Below, in pieces: positions 42,484 to 50,780 of a DNA stretch of 64,000 nt (its first letter is position 1; every line of letters starts with the position of its first letter). The position numbers were made by a program, and so were the translations under genes. Under the pieces are notes generated by a model. The model was not told where the DNA came from, searched no databases, and worked only from the letters and a program-made list of their open reading frames with translations. Source of the stretch: VAZQ01 sp035693615 (GTDB lineage: Bacteria > Pseudomonadota > Alphaproteobacteria > Rhizobiales > Xanthobacteraceae); the NCBI GenBank assembly GCA_035693615.1, contig DASSGH010000113.1:1-64000 (forward strand). Reading direction: 5' to 3'.

Positions 42484-43626
42484 TTACGCGGCGGCGAGCA
42501 AGGCGGCGAGGATCAGCGCGAGCGCGGCGACAATCGAGGGCGCGGTGAAGCTGCCGAGCCGATCCGAGGCGATGCCGGCGAAAAGCGGGCCGACGATCTG
42601 GCCGAGACCGAACGCGCCGGTCATCAGGGCGAGGACGCGGCGCGGATCGCCAACCGCGCGGACGCGCGCTCCCATGAGCCCGAGCGCGGTCAGTCCCATG
42701 AACGTCCCGCCAACGAGGATGGCGGCAAGAAACACGCCGAGGACGCTGGGCCAGGCGACGCTTGCCAGCACGCCCAGCGCTTCAACGATGCAGGCCATCG
42801 CAAACGCGGCCTGGATCCCGAAACGACTCGCGAGCAGAGTCCAAAACGCCACCGACGGTGCGGCGGCGATTCCGAATACAATCCAGATGACCGGCTCCTG
42901 CGCCTGGATCGCCGGCGTTGATCGCACGATCGCGACGAGGAACGTGGCAGTGATGATATAGCCGAAGCCGAATAGTCCGTAGGCCACGATAAGACGGCGC
43001 AACCGCGCATCGGCAACGGCGCTCGCCGTTCCAGCCGTCTGCATCGCAGGGCTCGGCAAAGTTGGCAGCAGCGCCGCCGCCGCGAGGACGGCCACGAACG
43101 AGAGGGCGCCGCTCGCGAGCCATAGCGACTGCCAGCCTTGACCAAGCTCGAGCAATCCCGCCACCAGCGCCGCGGACACCGCGATACCAGTGCCGACGCC
43201 GGCAAAATGCAATGCCGAGAGTTCGTTGCGGCGGAGCTGCGCCAAGCGCTCCAACACGATGGTCGAGGAGAAGATCAGCACAAAGGCGCTCGCAGCGCCG
43301 CCGACAAACCGCAGAACAAGCAAAGCTGCAAGTGACTGTGACAGCCCCATGCCCGCGGTGGTGGCGGCGCTCGCCGCCAACGAACCAATCAACCACAGCC
43401 GCCGCGGTCCGCTCAGCCGCGGCATTGCCGCGAACAAGGCGCCGATCAAGTAGCCGAGGAAATTTGCCGAGGCGATCAGGCCGGCTTGCGACCTGCTGAG
43501 CCCCAGCGCCTCGACCATCACCGGCAGAATCGGCGTGTAGACGAACCGCCCGATGCCAAGGGCGGCGGCGATGGCGATCAGTCCGCCGAGCGCGGTGGAC
43601 AGCGCGCCCGAGGGGACCCGCGTCAC
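42484..43626 (-). CDS. YbfB/YjiJ family MFS transporter
   Basis: A 380-residue, twelve-helix major facilitator of the YbfB/YjiJ group. Recognisable parts are LGIGRFVYTPILPVMVEALGLS in helix 1, NFLGYLIGALFA in helix 2 and GFGYIITATFLVAIVR in helix 7. The preferred start is the GTG at 43626, which makes a 4-base GTGA overlap with the stop of the ABC binding-protein gene; the frame extends to 43674 in a longer overlap. It is the last gene of a minus-strand operon with an ABC ATPase and binding protein. The substrate is unknown. Confidence 0.85.
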   Translation of the reverse strand: MTRVPSGALSTALGGLIAIAAALGIGRFVYTPILPVMVEALGLSRSQAGLIASANFLGYLIGALFAAMPRLSGPRRLWLIGSLAASAATTAGMGLSQSLAALLVLRFVGGAASAFVLIFSSTIVLERLAQLRRNELSALHFAGVGTGIAVSAALVAGLLELGQGWQSLWLASGALSFVAVLAAAALLPTLPSPAMQTAGTASAVADARLRRLIVAYGLFGFGYIITATFLVAIVRSTPAIQAQEPVIWIVFGIAAAPSVAFWTLLASRFGIQAAFAMACIVEALGVLASVAWPSVLGVFLAAILVGGTFMGLTALGLMGARVRAVGDPRRVLALMTGAFGLGQIVGPLFAGIASDRLGSFTAPSIVAALALILAALLAAA

Positions 43627-44606
43627 CCGCTCGCTGCCCTGGTCCACAGATCGGGCCGCAGGGCCTTCTTCCAATCGGGAATGGCGGAAATCTTCTTCTC
43701 CCGCAGCAGCACCTCGGCGTCCTTCTGCAGACCGGGCACGACGTCGGCGGGGAATCCCGGATTGACCTCGACCTTGGCCAGCGCCGTGGCGAAGGTCTCG
43801 CGTGACATGGTGTAGCCCTTAGAGGTGAAGAACGCGTAGATCACATCGGCGACTTTGCCGGGATCGGTCTTAAAGTCGCGCGCCACCTCCTGCCAGCACT
43901 TGAGATAGGCGACGATGGTGTCGGGACTCTTGTCGGCGAAGTCGGGCGTGGCCGCCATGAACACCGGCATCTTGTCCACCTGCGAGAAATCCATGATCGA
44001 GGTGCCGATGCCTTCGGCGACCGCGATCGCGTTGTAGGGCTCGACGTTGACCATGGCGTCCACGGTCTTTGCGGCCATGGCCGCGACCATGTTGTTGACG
44101 TCCATCCGCACTTCCTGGAAATCGCCTTTCTTGAGACCGGCGGCGGGCGCGATGACGTCGACGAAAATATTGCCGACGGATGAGCCGGTCTGGTTCGCGA
44201 CCTTGCGCCCCCTGAGCTCGCTCACCTTGCCGATGTTGAGGTCCTTGCGCGTCACGACCTGCGCGGTCTTGCCCACGGTTTCGATCTGGGCGACGGCGAC
44301 GAGGCCGCCCTTGTCGTGGCCGATGATGAAGGATTGTCCCGCGTAGGTGCCGAGATCGACCTGTCGGGCCACCATCTGCTGCATGGTGAGATTGCCCGAC
44401 GGCACGGCGAATTCCTCGAACTTGATGCCGTGCTTCTCGAGCAGGCCGGATTTGAGCAGGTAGTAGGTCGGCATGCCCCAGATGTTGGTCTGGAATCCTT
44501 GGCGGACCATCTCCAGCGCGCCAGCCGGCCGCGCCGGCAGCGCCAGCGCCAAAGCGCTTGCCAGCAGCCATTGCCGCCGCGTCAGCTCACCGCGCCCGTT
44601 ATGCAT
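43623..44606 (-). CDS. NitT/TauT-type ABC transporter substrate-binding protein
   Basis: A 327-residue exported binding protein with an RR-containing signal (RRQWLLASALALALPARPAGA). It belongs to the nitrate/sulfonate/pyrimidine-precursor binding family: VRQGFQTNIWGMPTYYLLKSGLLEKHGIKFE, then GSSVGNIFVD and AAMAAKTVDAMVNVEPY. It follows the ABC ATPase gene by 35 bases and precedes an MFS gene with a 4-base overlap. No permease is in this operon; two NitT/TauT-type permeases are encoded at 49.0-50.7 kb on the same strand. The ligand is unknown. Confidence 0.87.
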   Translation of the reverse strand: MHNGRGELTRRQWLLASALALALPARPAGALEMVRQGFQTNIWGMPTYYLLKSGLLEKHGIKFEEFAVPSGNLTMQQMVARQVDLGTYAGQSFIIGHDKGGLVAVAQIETVGKTAQVVTRKDLNIGKVSELRGRKVANQTGSSVGNIFVDVIAPAAGLKKGDFQEVRMDVNNMVAAMAAKTVDAMVNVEPYNAIAVAEGIGTSIMDFSQVDKMPVFMAATPDFADKSPDTIVAYLKCWQEVARDFKTDPGKVADVIYAFFTSKGYTMSRETFATALAKVEVNPGFPADVVPGLQKDAEVLLREKKISAIPDWKKALRPDLWTRAASG

Positions 44607-44641
44607 CGCTCTCCTCCCTGGTGACGATTGTTTTCGGCAAG

Positions 44642-45412
44642 TTATGTCGCGTCGGCTGCGCCCGCATCCTGGCCGAGGTAGCGCAACAGCGATTTCTGAT
44701 ACTGCAGAAATTCGACGCTGAGCGGGTCGCGCGGGCGCGGGAGCGCGATGCGCACCTCGCTCTTCACCATGCCGGGATGCGGCGTCATGACCAGCACGCG
44801 ATCCGCGAGGTAAACCGCTTCCGCCACGTTGTGCGTCACATAGACCACGGTCTTGCGCGTCTTTCGCCAAACCTCCGCGAGCAGGCGCTGCATGTCGTCG
44901 CGGGTGAGTGCGTCGAGCGCCGCGAACGGCTCGTCCATCAGCAGCACCGCCGGATTGTAGGCGAGCGCCCGCGCGATGGCGACCCGCTGCTGCATCCCGC
45001 CGGAAAGATGGTGCGGGTACGCGGCCGCGAATTTCTCCAGCTTGACCAGCTTGAGCTGTTCGAGCGCGATCGCCTCGCGCTCGGCCTTGCCGACCCCTTT
45101 CATCTCGAGCCCAAAGGTCACGTTGCCGAGCGCGGTGCGCCAGGGGAACAGCTGGGCAAAGTCCTGGAACACGACGCCGCGGTCGAGGCCGTGGCCGCTG
45201 ACCGGCTCGCCGGCGATGCGGATGTCGCCGGCGGTCGGGGCAACAAATCCGGCGATCACGTTGAGCAGGGTCGACTTGCCGCAGCCCGAAGGGCCGACGA
45301 GACAAAGGAATTCCGAAGTCTCGATGTCGAAGCTGACGCCAGCGACGGCCGGGACCTCCCCGGCCGGGGTGTCGTAGGTGAGCGAAACGTTGCGGACTTC
45401 GATGTGAGGCAT
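44642..45412 (-). CDS. ABC transporter ATP-binding protein (NitT/TauT type)
   Basis: A 256-residue ATPase of the SsuB/TauB/NrtD group. Walker A is GPSGCGKST, the Q-loop is VVFQDFAQLFPWRT, the signature is LSGGMQQRVAIARAL, Walker B is VLLMDEPFAALD, and the switch histidine is in VTHNVAEA. The ATG at 45412 gives MPHIEVRNVSL; the frame to 45553 is too long. It drives uptake with a permease that is not in this operon. Downstream are its likely binding protein and an MFS carrier. Confidence 0.92.
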   Translation of the reverse strand: MPHIEVRNVSLTYDTPAGEVPAVAGVSFDIETSEFLCLVGPSGCGKSTLLNVIAGFVAPTAGDIRIAGEPVSGHGLDRGVVFQDFAQLFPWRTALGNVTFGLEMKGVGKAEREAIALEQLKLVKLEKFAAAYPHHLSGGMQQRVAIARALAYNPAVLLMDEPFAALDALTRDDMQRLLAEVWRKTRKTVVYVTHNVAEAVYLADRVLVMTPHPGMVKSEVRIALPRPRDPLSVEFLQYQKSLLRYLGQDAGAADAT

Positions 45413-45570
45413 GACCTGCGTGCCGCTGTCATAGATGGTATGCGCGTTTGTCGCCAGACGCGGCGGTCGCGGCCGGAGAGAGTTTCGCTCGATTGCAATC
45501 GGGTGTAGACAGGCGCGGACGCGATCGGACAATTCGCCGCAAGGCGCGAGCACTCAGCAGGAGCCGTTAC

Positions 45571-46347
45571 ATGGGACCGCACGCCGCATCGAGGCCGCTG
45601 ACGTTGTCGGAGCAGGCGGACGAGCTCGAAGAAAGGATGATGAACGAGCTCAATGACAAGATCGCCACCAAATCGGCCCTGTTCAACCTGGCCGACGGCA
45701 ATTTCGATTACGTCGGCGGAGCCGAACTGCAGGCGCGCCATCCGGGCAAGTATTTCCTCATGGGCGCCGATCCGCGGCTGCCCAAAATGCCGGACAAACC
45801 GACACTGATCGACTTCTTCAAGCACCGGTTCGTGTCGATGAACCACCTGTTGCAAAGCGCGACGCTTGCGCTCAAGGCCGGGCACGAGGAGAAGGTCGTG
45901 CTGGCCTGCCTCCTCCACGATGTCGCCGTCGCCGGCTTCATCCGCTGCGATCACGGCTATTGGGGCGCGCAGCTGATCGAGCCCTATGTCGACGAGGAGG
46001 TGAGCTGGGCGGTGCGCGTGCACCAGGCCTTGCGCTTCTTCCCCGACGAGTCCGCCGGCTACAAATACCCGGACATGTACCTCAAATATTTCGGTCCGGA
46101 CTACAAGCCCGAGCCCTACATCGTCGAGGAGTACAAGCGCGCCCGCGCCCATAAATACTACATGACCGCGCGGCTGATCTGCGTGAACGACATCTACGCA
46201 TTCGATCCCGATGCCAAGGTCAGCCTCGACGACTTCGTCGACATCATCGGCCGCAACTTCAAGCAGCCGAAAGAGGGCCTCGGCTTCGACAACACGCCGT
46301 CCTCGCACATGTGGCGCACGCTGATGTGGCCGACGCGGTTTTTGTAG
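45571..46347 (+). CDS. HD-domain protein
   Basis: A 258-residue soluble protein with an HD-type metal-dependent phosphohydrolase core: NHLLQSATLALKAGHEEKVV and the HD doublet at residues 116-117 in LACLLHDVAVAGF, followed by RVHQALRFFP and later Tyr-rich helices (YPDMYLKYFGPDYKPEPYI). HD proteins hydrolyse phosphoesters of nucleotides or small metabolites, and some oxidise C-P or inositol substrates. AGGAG eight bases before the ATG sets the start. It is divergent from the ABC ATPase operon, so its substrate may be the imported compound, but this is speculative. Confidence 0.75.
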   Translation: MGPHAASRPLTLSEQADELEERMMNELNDKIATKSALFNLADGNFDYVGGAELQARHPGKYFLMGADPRLPKMPDKPTLIDFFKHRFVSMNHLLQSATLALKAGHEEKVVLACLLHDVAVAGFIRCDHGYWGAQLIEPYVDEEVSWAVRVHQALRFFPDESAGYKYPDMYLKYFGPDYKPEPYIVEEYKRARAHKYYMTARLICVNDIYAFDPDAKVSLDDFVDIIGRNFKQPKEGLGFDNTPSSHMWRTLMWPTRFL

Positions 46348-46358
46348 ACGCACCTGAA

Positions 46359-46460
46359 GTAGGGTGGGCAAAGGCGCGCGCTCCGGACGCGCGCGTGGGC
46401 AAAATCGCGTAGGCGCCGTGCCCACGCGATGCCAGCGGCAGGCGATTTTGCCCACCCTAC
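46359..46460. repeat. Inverted-repeat element between convergent genes
   Basis: GTAGGGTGGGCAAA at 46359-46372 and its exact complement TTTGCCCACCCTAC at 46447-46460 bound a 102-base GC-rich unit with further internal palindromes. From memory, sequences with these ends are dispersed repeats in many proteobacteria. Its place between two stops suggests it ends both transcripts. Confidence 0.7.
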
Positions 46461-46532
46461 GCGAGAACGACAGCCGGCGCAGCGCGGGCAGAATTGCCCG
46501 CCGTGCGGTACTCGCGTCGGCCAGCAAAACTT

Positions 46533-47852
46533 TCAAGCCAAACGCCACACACGAACCGGCTGCTCGTAGCCGCGGATCGCTACATCTCCGAGCGGGGTCG
46601 CGTCGACATCTTGGCCGATCGCCTGCCGAACCGCGTCGGAGATCAGGAGCTGCGATCCGAATTGCTTATTGAGGCCCTCGATTCTCGAGGCCAAATTCAC
46701 CGTGTCGCCGATCACGGTGTATTCCTTGCGCCGCGGCGAGCCGACGTTGCCTGCCACCACGTTCCCGAAATGCAGTCCTATGCCGATACGCAGCGGCCAA
46801 TCGCTGCGGACATTGTGCTGCTCGATCGCGGCAAGCATCTCGCGCGCGGCCGTGACGGCGCGCCGCGCCGCGTCGGGATCGTCGAACGGCGCGCCGAACA
46901 GCGCGAGGAAGCCGTCCCCGAGAAACTTGTTCACGATACCGCCATTGCGGTCGACGATCTCGACCAGTACCGCAAACGCTGCGTCCAATCTGTCGACAAC
47001 CTCTTGCGGCGCACGGGTGCGCGCTGCGGCCGTAAAGCCACGGATGTCGACGAACATGACGGCGACTTGCCGCGCATCGCTGCTGGTCGTCGAGCCGGCG
47101 GCCAGCAGGCGGTCCACCACCTGGGGCGAAACGTGTTGGCCGAACAGGTTGGTGACATGATCGCGGGCGGTTGCCGCCGCAATGCTTGCTTCGAATTGCC
47201 GGCGCAATTGCACGCCGACCGCGCCGGCGAGAACGCCGCAGGCAAAAATGACGGCGCTGCGCGAGATCAGAAAACCCGTCGTCAGCATCGGGTCGCCGGC
47301 AGCTGCCCGCGCGGCGGGATGAAACAGCGCGAGTCCGAGCACCTCGGTCGCCGCCACAAAACCGGTGAACGTCGAAAGCCAGAAATCGAGGCGCAAGGTC
47401 GACAGAATGATGAAGACGAAATAGAGGAGCGGCGCCACAAAGCCCAGGGCCGGCGCCGCTCCCATGTTAGACATGTGCGCAACAAGCAGGAGGCTGGGCA
47501 AGCTGGTTTCGATGAACGCGCCTAGGTAACGCCGCACCGTGGGGACATCGAGATCGCGTTTGAGTTGTCGGCTGACCAGCGCGAGCACCGACGCTTCGAA
47601 CAGGACAAACCCGCCAAGGCCGGCCCAGACGTAGACGAGGGGGAAATGCCCTCGCCAAATGCGATCCAAGATCGCCGGCGCGACCATGTCGGTGGTGGTC
47701 AATGCGGCCGCCAGTACTATGGCGGTGATGATAAGGGCGATGATGCGCAACCGCTCGGTTTTGAGGACCTCGCGGGCGAGCGCGTGTTTGAACTCCGGCG
47801 ACAAGGCGCGCCGCGGCTTGTGGTGAATGAGATTGCCGACAAATGCCTGCAT
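46533..47852 (-). CDS. Membrane adenylate/guanylate cyclase with six-helix sensor
   Basis: A 439-residue class III nucleotide cyclase. Six hydrophobic helices (residues about 40-210) are followed by a helical linker and the cyclase domain (about 250-430). Metal-binding aspartates are in VAVMFVDIRGFT and NKFLGDGFLALFG, and the substrate/transition-state region is YTVIGDTVNLASRIE, so it should be active. It would make cAMP (or cGMP) in response to a signal sensed in the membrane. I prefer the ATG at 47852; a TTG at 47864 is also in frame. It is not obviously in an operon. Confidence 0.88.
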   Translation of the reverse strand: MQAFVGNLIHHKPRRALSPEFKHALAREVLKTERLRIIALIITAIVLAAALTTTDMVAPAILDRIWRGHFPLVYVWAGLGGFVLFEASVLALVSRQLKRDLDVPTVRRYLGAFIETSLPSLLLVAHMSNMGAAPALGFVAPLLYFVFIILSTLRLDFWLSTFTGFVAATEVLGLALFHPAARAAAGDPMLTTGFLISRSAVIFACGVLAGAVGVQLRRQFEASIAAATARDHVTNLFGQHVSPQVVDRLLAAGSTTSSDARQVAVMFVDIRGFTAAARTRAPQEVVDRLDAAFAVLVEIVDRNGGIVNKFLGDGFLALFGAPFDDPDAARRAVTAAREMLAAIEQHNVRSDWPLRIGIGLHFGNVVAGNVGSPRRKEYTVIGDTVNLASRIEGLNKQFGSQLLISDAVRQAIGQDVDATPLGDVAIRGYEQPVRVWRLA

Positions 47853-47964
47853 GACGAGAGGCAATCCGCGTTGGATCGGCTGCCGCGCCTTTTTCCTAGC
47901 CCTTCGCCACGCGCACCAGGCGCAAGCGCATGACGGGGCGCGCTCGCGTTTCGCCGTGTCAGCG

Positions 47965-48942
47965 CTACTCCGTTCCCGCCAATCCCGCCTGCGTCACGAC
48001 CTTGCCCCAGCGCGCGATCTCGCCGGCGATGAAGCGCTCTAGCTCCTCGGACGACGCGGTGCCGCCGGGAATCATGCCGAGCTTGACGATCTGCTGTTGA
48101 ACGTCGGGCAAGGCCAAGACCGCGGTCAGCGCGGCTTGCAGCTTGCTCACGACCTCCTTGGGCGTGCCGGCCGGCACCGCGAACATGCCCCAGCCGGCGG
48201 CGTCGAATCCGGGAACGCCGGTCTCCGCGATTGGCGGGATGTCCGGCGCCGATGGCAGACGAATTGCGGTCGATACGCCGAGCGCACGCACCTTGCCTTC
48301 CCTGATCTGCGGCAGCGAGGGGACAGTGTCGGAGAACAGCAGCGGCACGTGCCCGGCGATCACGTCGGTCAGCGCCGGCGCGCTGCCTTTGTAGGGAACG
48401 TGCGTCATTTCGATGCCGGTCATGCTCTTGAGCAGTTCGCCGTAGAGATGATGTGGCGAGCCGGGCCCGCCGGATGCGAAGGACAGCGTGCCCGGATGGT
48501 CCTTGGCGTATTGCACGAGCTCCGCGACCGAGCGCACCGGCAAGGACGGATTGGCCACGAGCACGAATGGAATCCTGCCCCCCAGCGCCAGCGGCACGAA
48601 ATCCTTGACCGGATCGTAGGGGAGCTTCTTGTACATCGTGGCGCTGATGGCGAGCGACCCGCTGCCGGCCATCACCATGGTGTAGCCGTCGGGTGTGGCC
48701 TTGGCGCCGGCGGCCGTGCCGATCACCGAGCCCGCGCCCGGCCGGTTCTCCACCACGACCGACTTGCCGAGCCGATCCGAGAGGGGCGGCGCGACCGCGC
48801 GGCAGAGCGCGTCGACCGCGCCGCCCGCCGGCCACGGCGCGATCAAGGTGATCTGCCGCGTCGGGTAGTCCTGTGCCTGCGCGCCTAGCGCCGCCGCGGC
48901 GACGGCAAGACCGGTGAGAACGGGCAACAGCAAGCGTCTCAT
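47965..48942 (-). CDS. Bug-family tripartite tricarboxylate transporter binding protein
   Basis: A 325-residue periplasmic binding protein with signal RRLLLPVLTGLAVAAAALGAQ. The Bug core includes ITLIAPWPAGGAVDALCR, VVVENRPGAGSVIG, KKLPYDPVKDFVPL and HVPYKGSAPALTDVIAGHVP. The ATG at 48942 has GGGAGGAG upstream. It lies 89 bases after the second ABC permease gene on the same strand and may be co-transcribed with the permeases, although Bug proteins are not known to serve ABC permeases. There is no TctAB nearby. Confidence 0.88.
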   Translation of the reverse strand: MRRLLLPVLTGLAVAAAALGAQAQDYPTRQITLIAPWPAGGAVDALCRAVAPPLSDRLGKSVVVENRPGAGSVIGTAAGAKATPDGYTMVMAGSGSLAISATMYKKLPYDPVKDFVPLALGGRIPFVLVANPSLPVRSVAELVQYAKDHPGTLSFASGGPGSPHHLYGELLKSMTGIEMTHVPYKGSAPALTDVIAGHVPLLFSDTVPSLPQIREGKVRALGVSTAIRLPSAPDIPPIAETGVPGFDAAGWGMFAVPAGTPKEVVSKLQAALTAVLALPDVQQQIVKLGMIPGGTASSEELERFIAGEIARWGKVVTQAGLAGTE

Positions 48943-49031
48943 GAACTCCTCCCACGCATCTTTGTCATCGTGCCCGAAGTCCCTCGGTGCTCCGGAAGTC
49001 CCGCCGCCGCGGAAGTGCCAAACATCGAGTC

Positions 49032-49835
49032 CTATCCCTTCGCCGCGCGCACCATGCCCCAGCGCATGACCGTGGCGCGTTCGAGCGAGCCGAACACCAG
49101 CCGCTCGAACAGAAAGCCGATGGCGCCGATCACCGCGAGCGCGGCCAGCATCACGTCCGCGTTCAGGAATTCCTTGGCGTCGAAAATGACCCAACCCAAG
49201 CCCCAATCGGAGGCGGCGAGCATCTCGGCGCCGACCACCGCGATCCAGGCCCGCAGGAAGGCTTGCCGCAGCCCGGTGATGATGAACGGCGAGGCGCCGG
49301 GAATGATCACCTTCCAGAACAGCGCCCGCTCATCGGCACCCATGGCGCCGGCCGCGCGCAGCCACAACGGATTGACCGCGCGCACCCCCGACCAGGCATT
49401 GAGCAGCATCGGGAACAGCGAGGCATAGAACACGATCAGGATCGCCACGGTGTTGCCGAGCCCGAACCAGAGAATGAATACCGGTACCCAGGCGAGCGAG
49501 GGAATCGGCATCAGCGCGCTCGCAAGCGGAAGGCAGAAGTTCTCGACCGCGCGGAAGCGGCCCATCATGATGCCGAGCGGCAAGCCGACGAGGACCGCGA
49601 GCGCGAGCCCAAGCAGCACGCGGTACATGGTAAAGCCTGCGTGCTCGAGCATGGTGCCGTCGAGGAGAAGCGCCCACAGCGTGCTCGCGACCTTCGGCAA
49701 GGTCGGCAGCAGCGCCGCCGGAAAGACGCCGCTGCGCGCAACCGCCTCGTAGCAGGCGGCGGCGACGAGCAGCGTGATCCCGGCGCGGGACGCCGAGACC
49801 GCGCGCTCCATCGCCGCTTTGGTTGCCGCGCTCAC
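49032..49835 (-). CDS. ABC transporter permease, NitT/TauT type (second permease)
   Basis: A 267-residue inner-membrane permease with about six helices of the SsuC/TauC group: LASALMPIPSLAWVPVFILWFGLG, then the ATPase-contact EAA loop region (RAAGAMGADERALFWKVIIPGASPFIITGLR) and the C-terminal DWGLGWVIFDAKEF. It begins with a GTG at 49835 that makes a GTGA overlap with the stop of the first permease, so the two are translationally coupled and probably form a heterodimer. No ATPase is adjacent; the nearest is at 44.6-45.4 kb. Confidence 0.87.
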   Translation of the reverse strand: MSAATKAAMERAVSASRAGITLLVAAACYEAVARSGVFPAALLPTLPKVASTLWALLLDGTMLEHAGFTMYRVLLGLALAVLVGLPLGIMMGRFRAVENFCLPLASALMPIPSLAWVPVFILWFGLGNTVAILIVFYASLFPMLLNAWSGVRAVNPLWLRAAGAMGADERALFWKVIIPGASPFIITGLRQAFLRAWIAVVGAEMLAASDWGLGWVIFDAKEFLNADVMLAALAVIGAIGFLFERLVFGSLERATVMRWGMVRAAKG

Positions 49836-50665
49836 GCCATCATCCCCCAACGCACGACCGTGTAGCGTTCGAGCCGCTGGAACACGAGCTTTTCCAGCAC
49901 CAACCCGATCGCGCCGATGACGGCGACGCCGGCGAGCATCACGTCGGTGTTCAAGAATTCGCGCGCGCCGAAGATCATCCAGCCGAGTCCCCACGGCACC
50001 GCTGCGAGCATCTCGACGCCGACCAGGATGCGCCACGCCTGCGCGAGGCCGAGCCGCAACCCGGTCAGCATGTAGGGCAGCGCGCCCGGCAGGATCACGT
50101 GATGCAACAGCCGCCGGTCGTCCGCGCCCATCGCCTGCGCCGAGCGCACCCAAACTTCCTTGACCGCCTTCACGCCGGTCCAGGTGTTGAAGATGATGGG
50201 GAAGGCGGAGACGAAGGCGACGAGCAGCACCGCGGTCACGTTGCCGAGGCCGAACCAGAGCAGAAACAGCGGCGCGTAGGCGAGGCCCGGGATCGGCGCG
50301 CCGATGCTGATGAGCGGCAGGGCGACGTCTTCGGCCCGGCGCGAGCGGCCCATGGCAAAGCCGATCGCCACGCCCGCCACGGCGGCGAGCGCAAACCCGG
50401 CGAGCAGCCGGACGAGCGTGTCGAGCACGTGGTGAGGCAAGACACCGTCGGCGGTGAGGCGCAGCAAAGCGGCGGCGACCTCTTCGAGCGGCGGAAAGAG
50501 CTTGCGCGGGAAAATGCCGAGATGGGCGGTAGCTTCCCAGGCGAGGGCGAGCACGAGGAACGGAAACGCCGTGCGCGCGATCACCCGCCAGTGGCTTTCG
50601 TCCCGCTGTACCGCGGGCCCGGCGGGAAGCATATGCGGGGATACGGCGGGCGCGACGTTGGACAT
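49832..50665 (-). CDS. ABC transporter permease, NitT/TauT type (first permease)
   Basis: A 277-residue permease paralogous to the next gene: ISIGAPIPGLAYAPLFLLWFGLG, the EAA loop SAQAMGADDRRLLHHVILPGALPYMLTGLRLG and PWGLGWMIFGAREF. It has about six transmembrane helices. The ATG at 50665 gives MSNVAPAVSPH; no strong ribosome-binding site is visible. It is the first gene of a minus-strand operon with the second permease and perhaps the Bug protein, and is divergent from the AbrB-family gene 115 bases away. Confidence 0.87.
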   Translation of the reverse strand: MSNVAPAVSPHMLPAGPAVQRDESHWRVIARTAFPFLVLALAWEATAHLGIFPRKLFPPLEEVAAALLRLTADGVLPHHVLDTLVRLLAGFALAAVAGVAIGFAMGRSRRAEDVALPLISIGAPIPGLAYAPLFLLWFGLGNVTAVLLVAFVSAFPIIFNTWTGVKAVKEVWVRSAQAMGADDRRLLHHVILPGALPYMLTGLRLGLAQAWRILVGVEMLAAVPWGLGWMIFGAREFLNTDVMLAGVAVIGAIGLVLEKLVFQRLERYTVVRWGMMA

Positions 50666-50780
50666 GCGAGCACGATAGTGCCGCCGCACCTGCCCGGACA
50701 AGCGTCGTCCGGCGTGCATGCGTGCCGCGCGCGCCCGGCGATGGATTTGCGCGCGCGCGGCTGTTACGACCAATTCGCCC

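Noticed and set aside
42484..43674. Upstream ATG start at 43674 for the YbfB-type MFS gene
   Set aside because: It would overlap the binding-protein gene by 52 bases, while the GTG at 43626 gives a normal 4-base overlap and a complete first helix.
47965..50665. Bug protein taken as the binding protein of the adjacent ABC permeases
   Set aside because: Bug proteins belong to a different transporter class; adjacency alone does not support the pairing.
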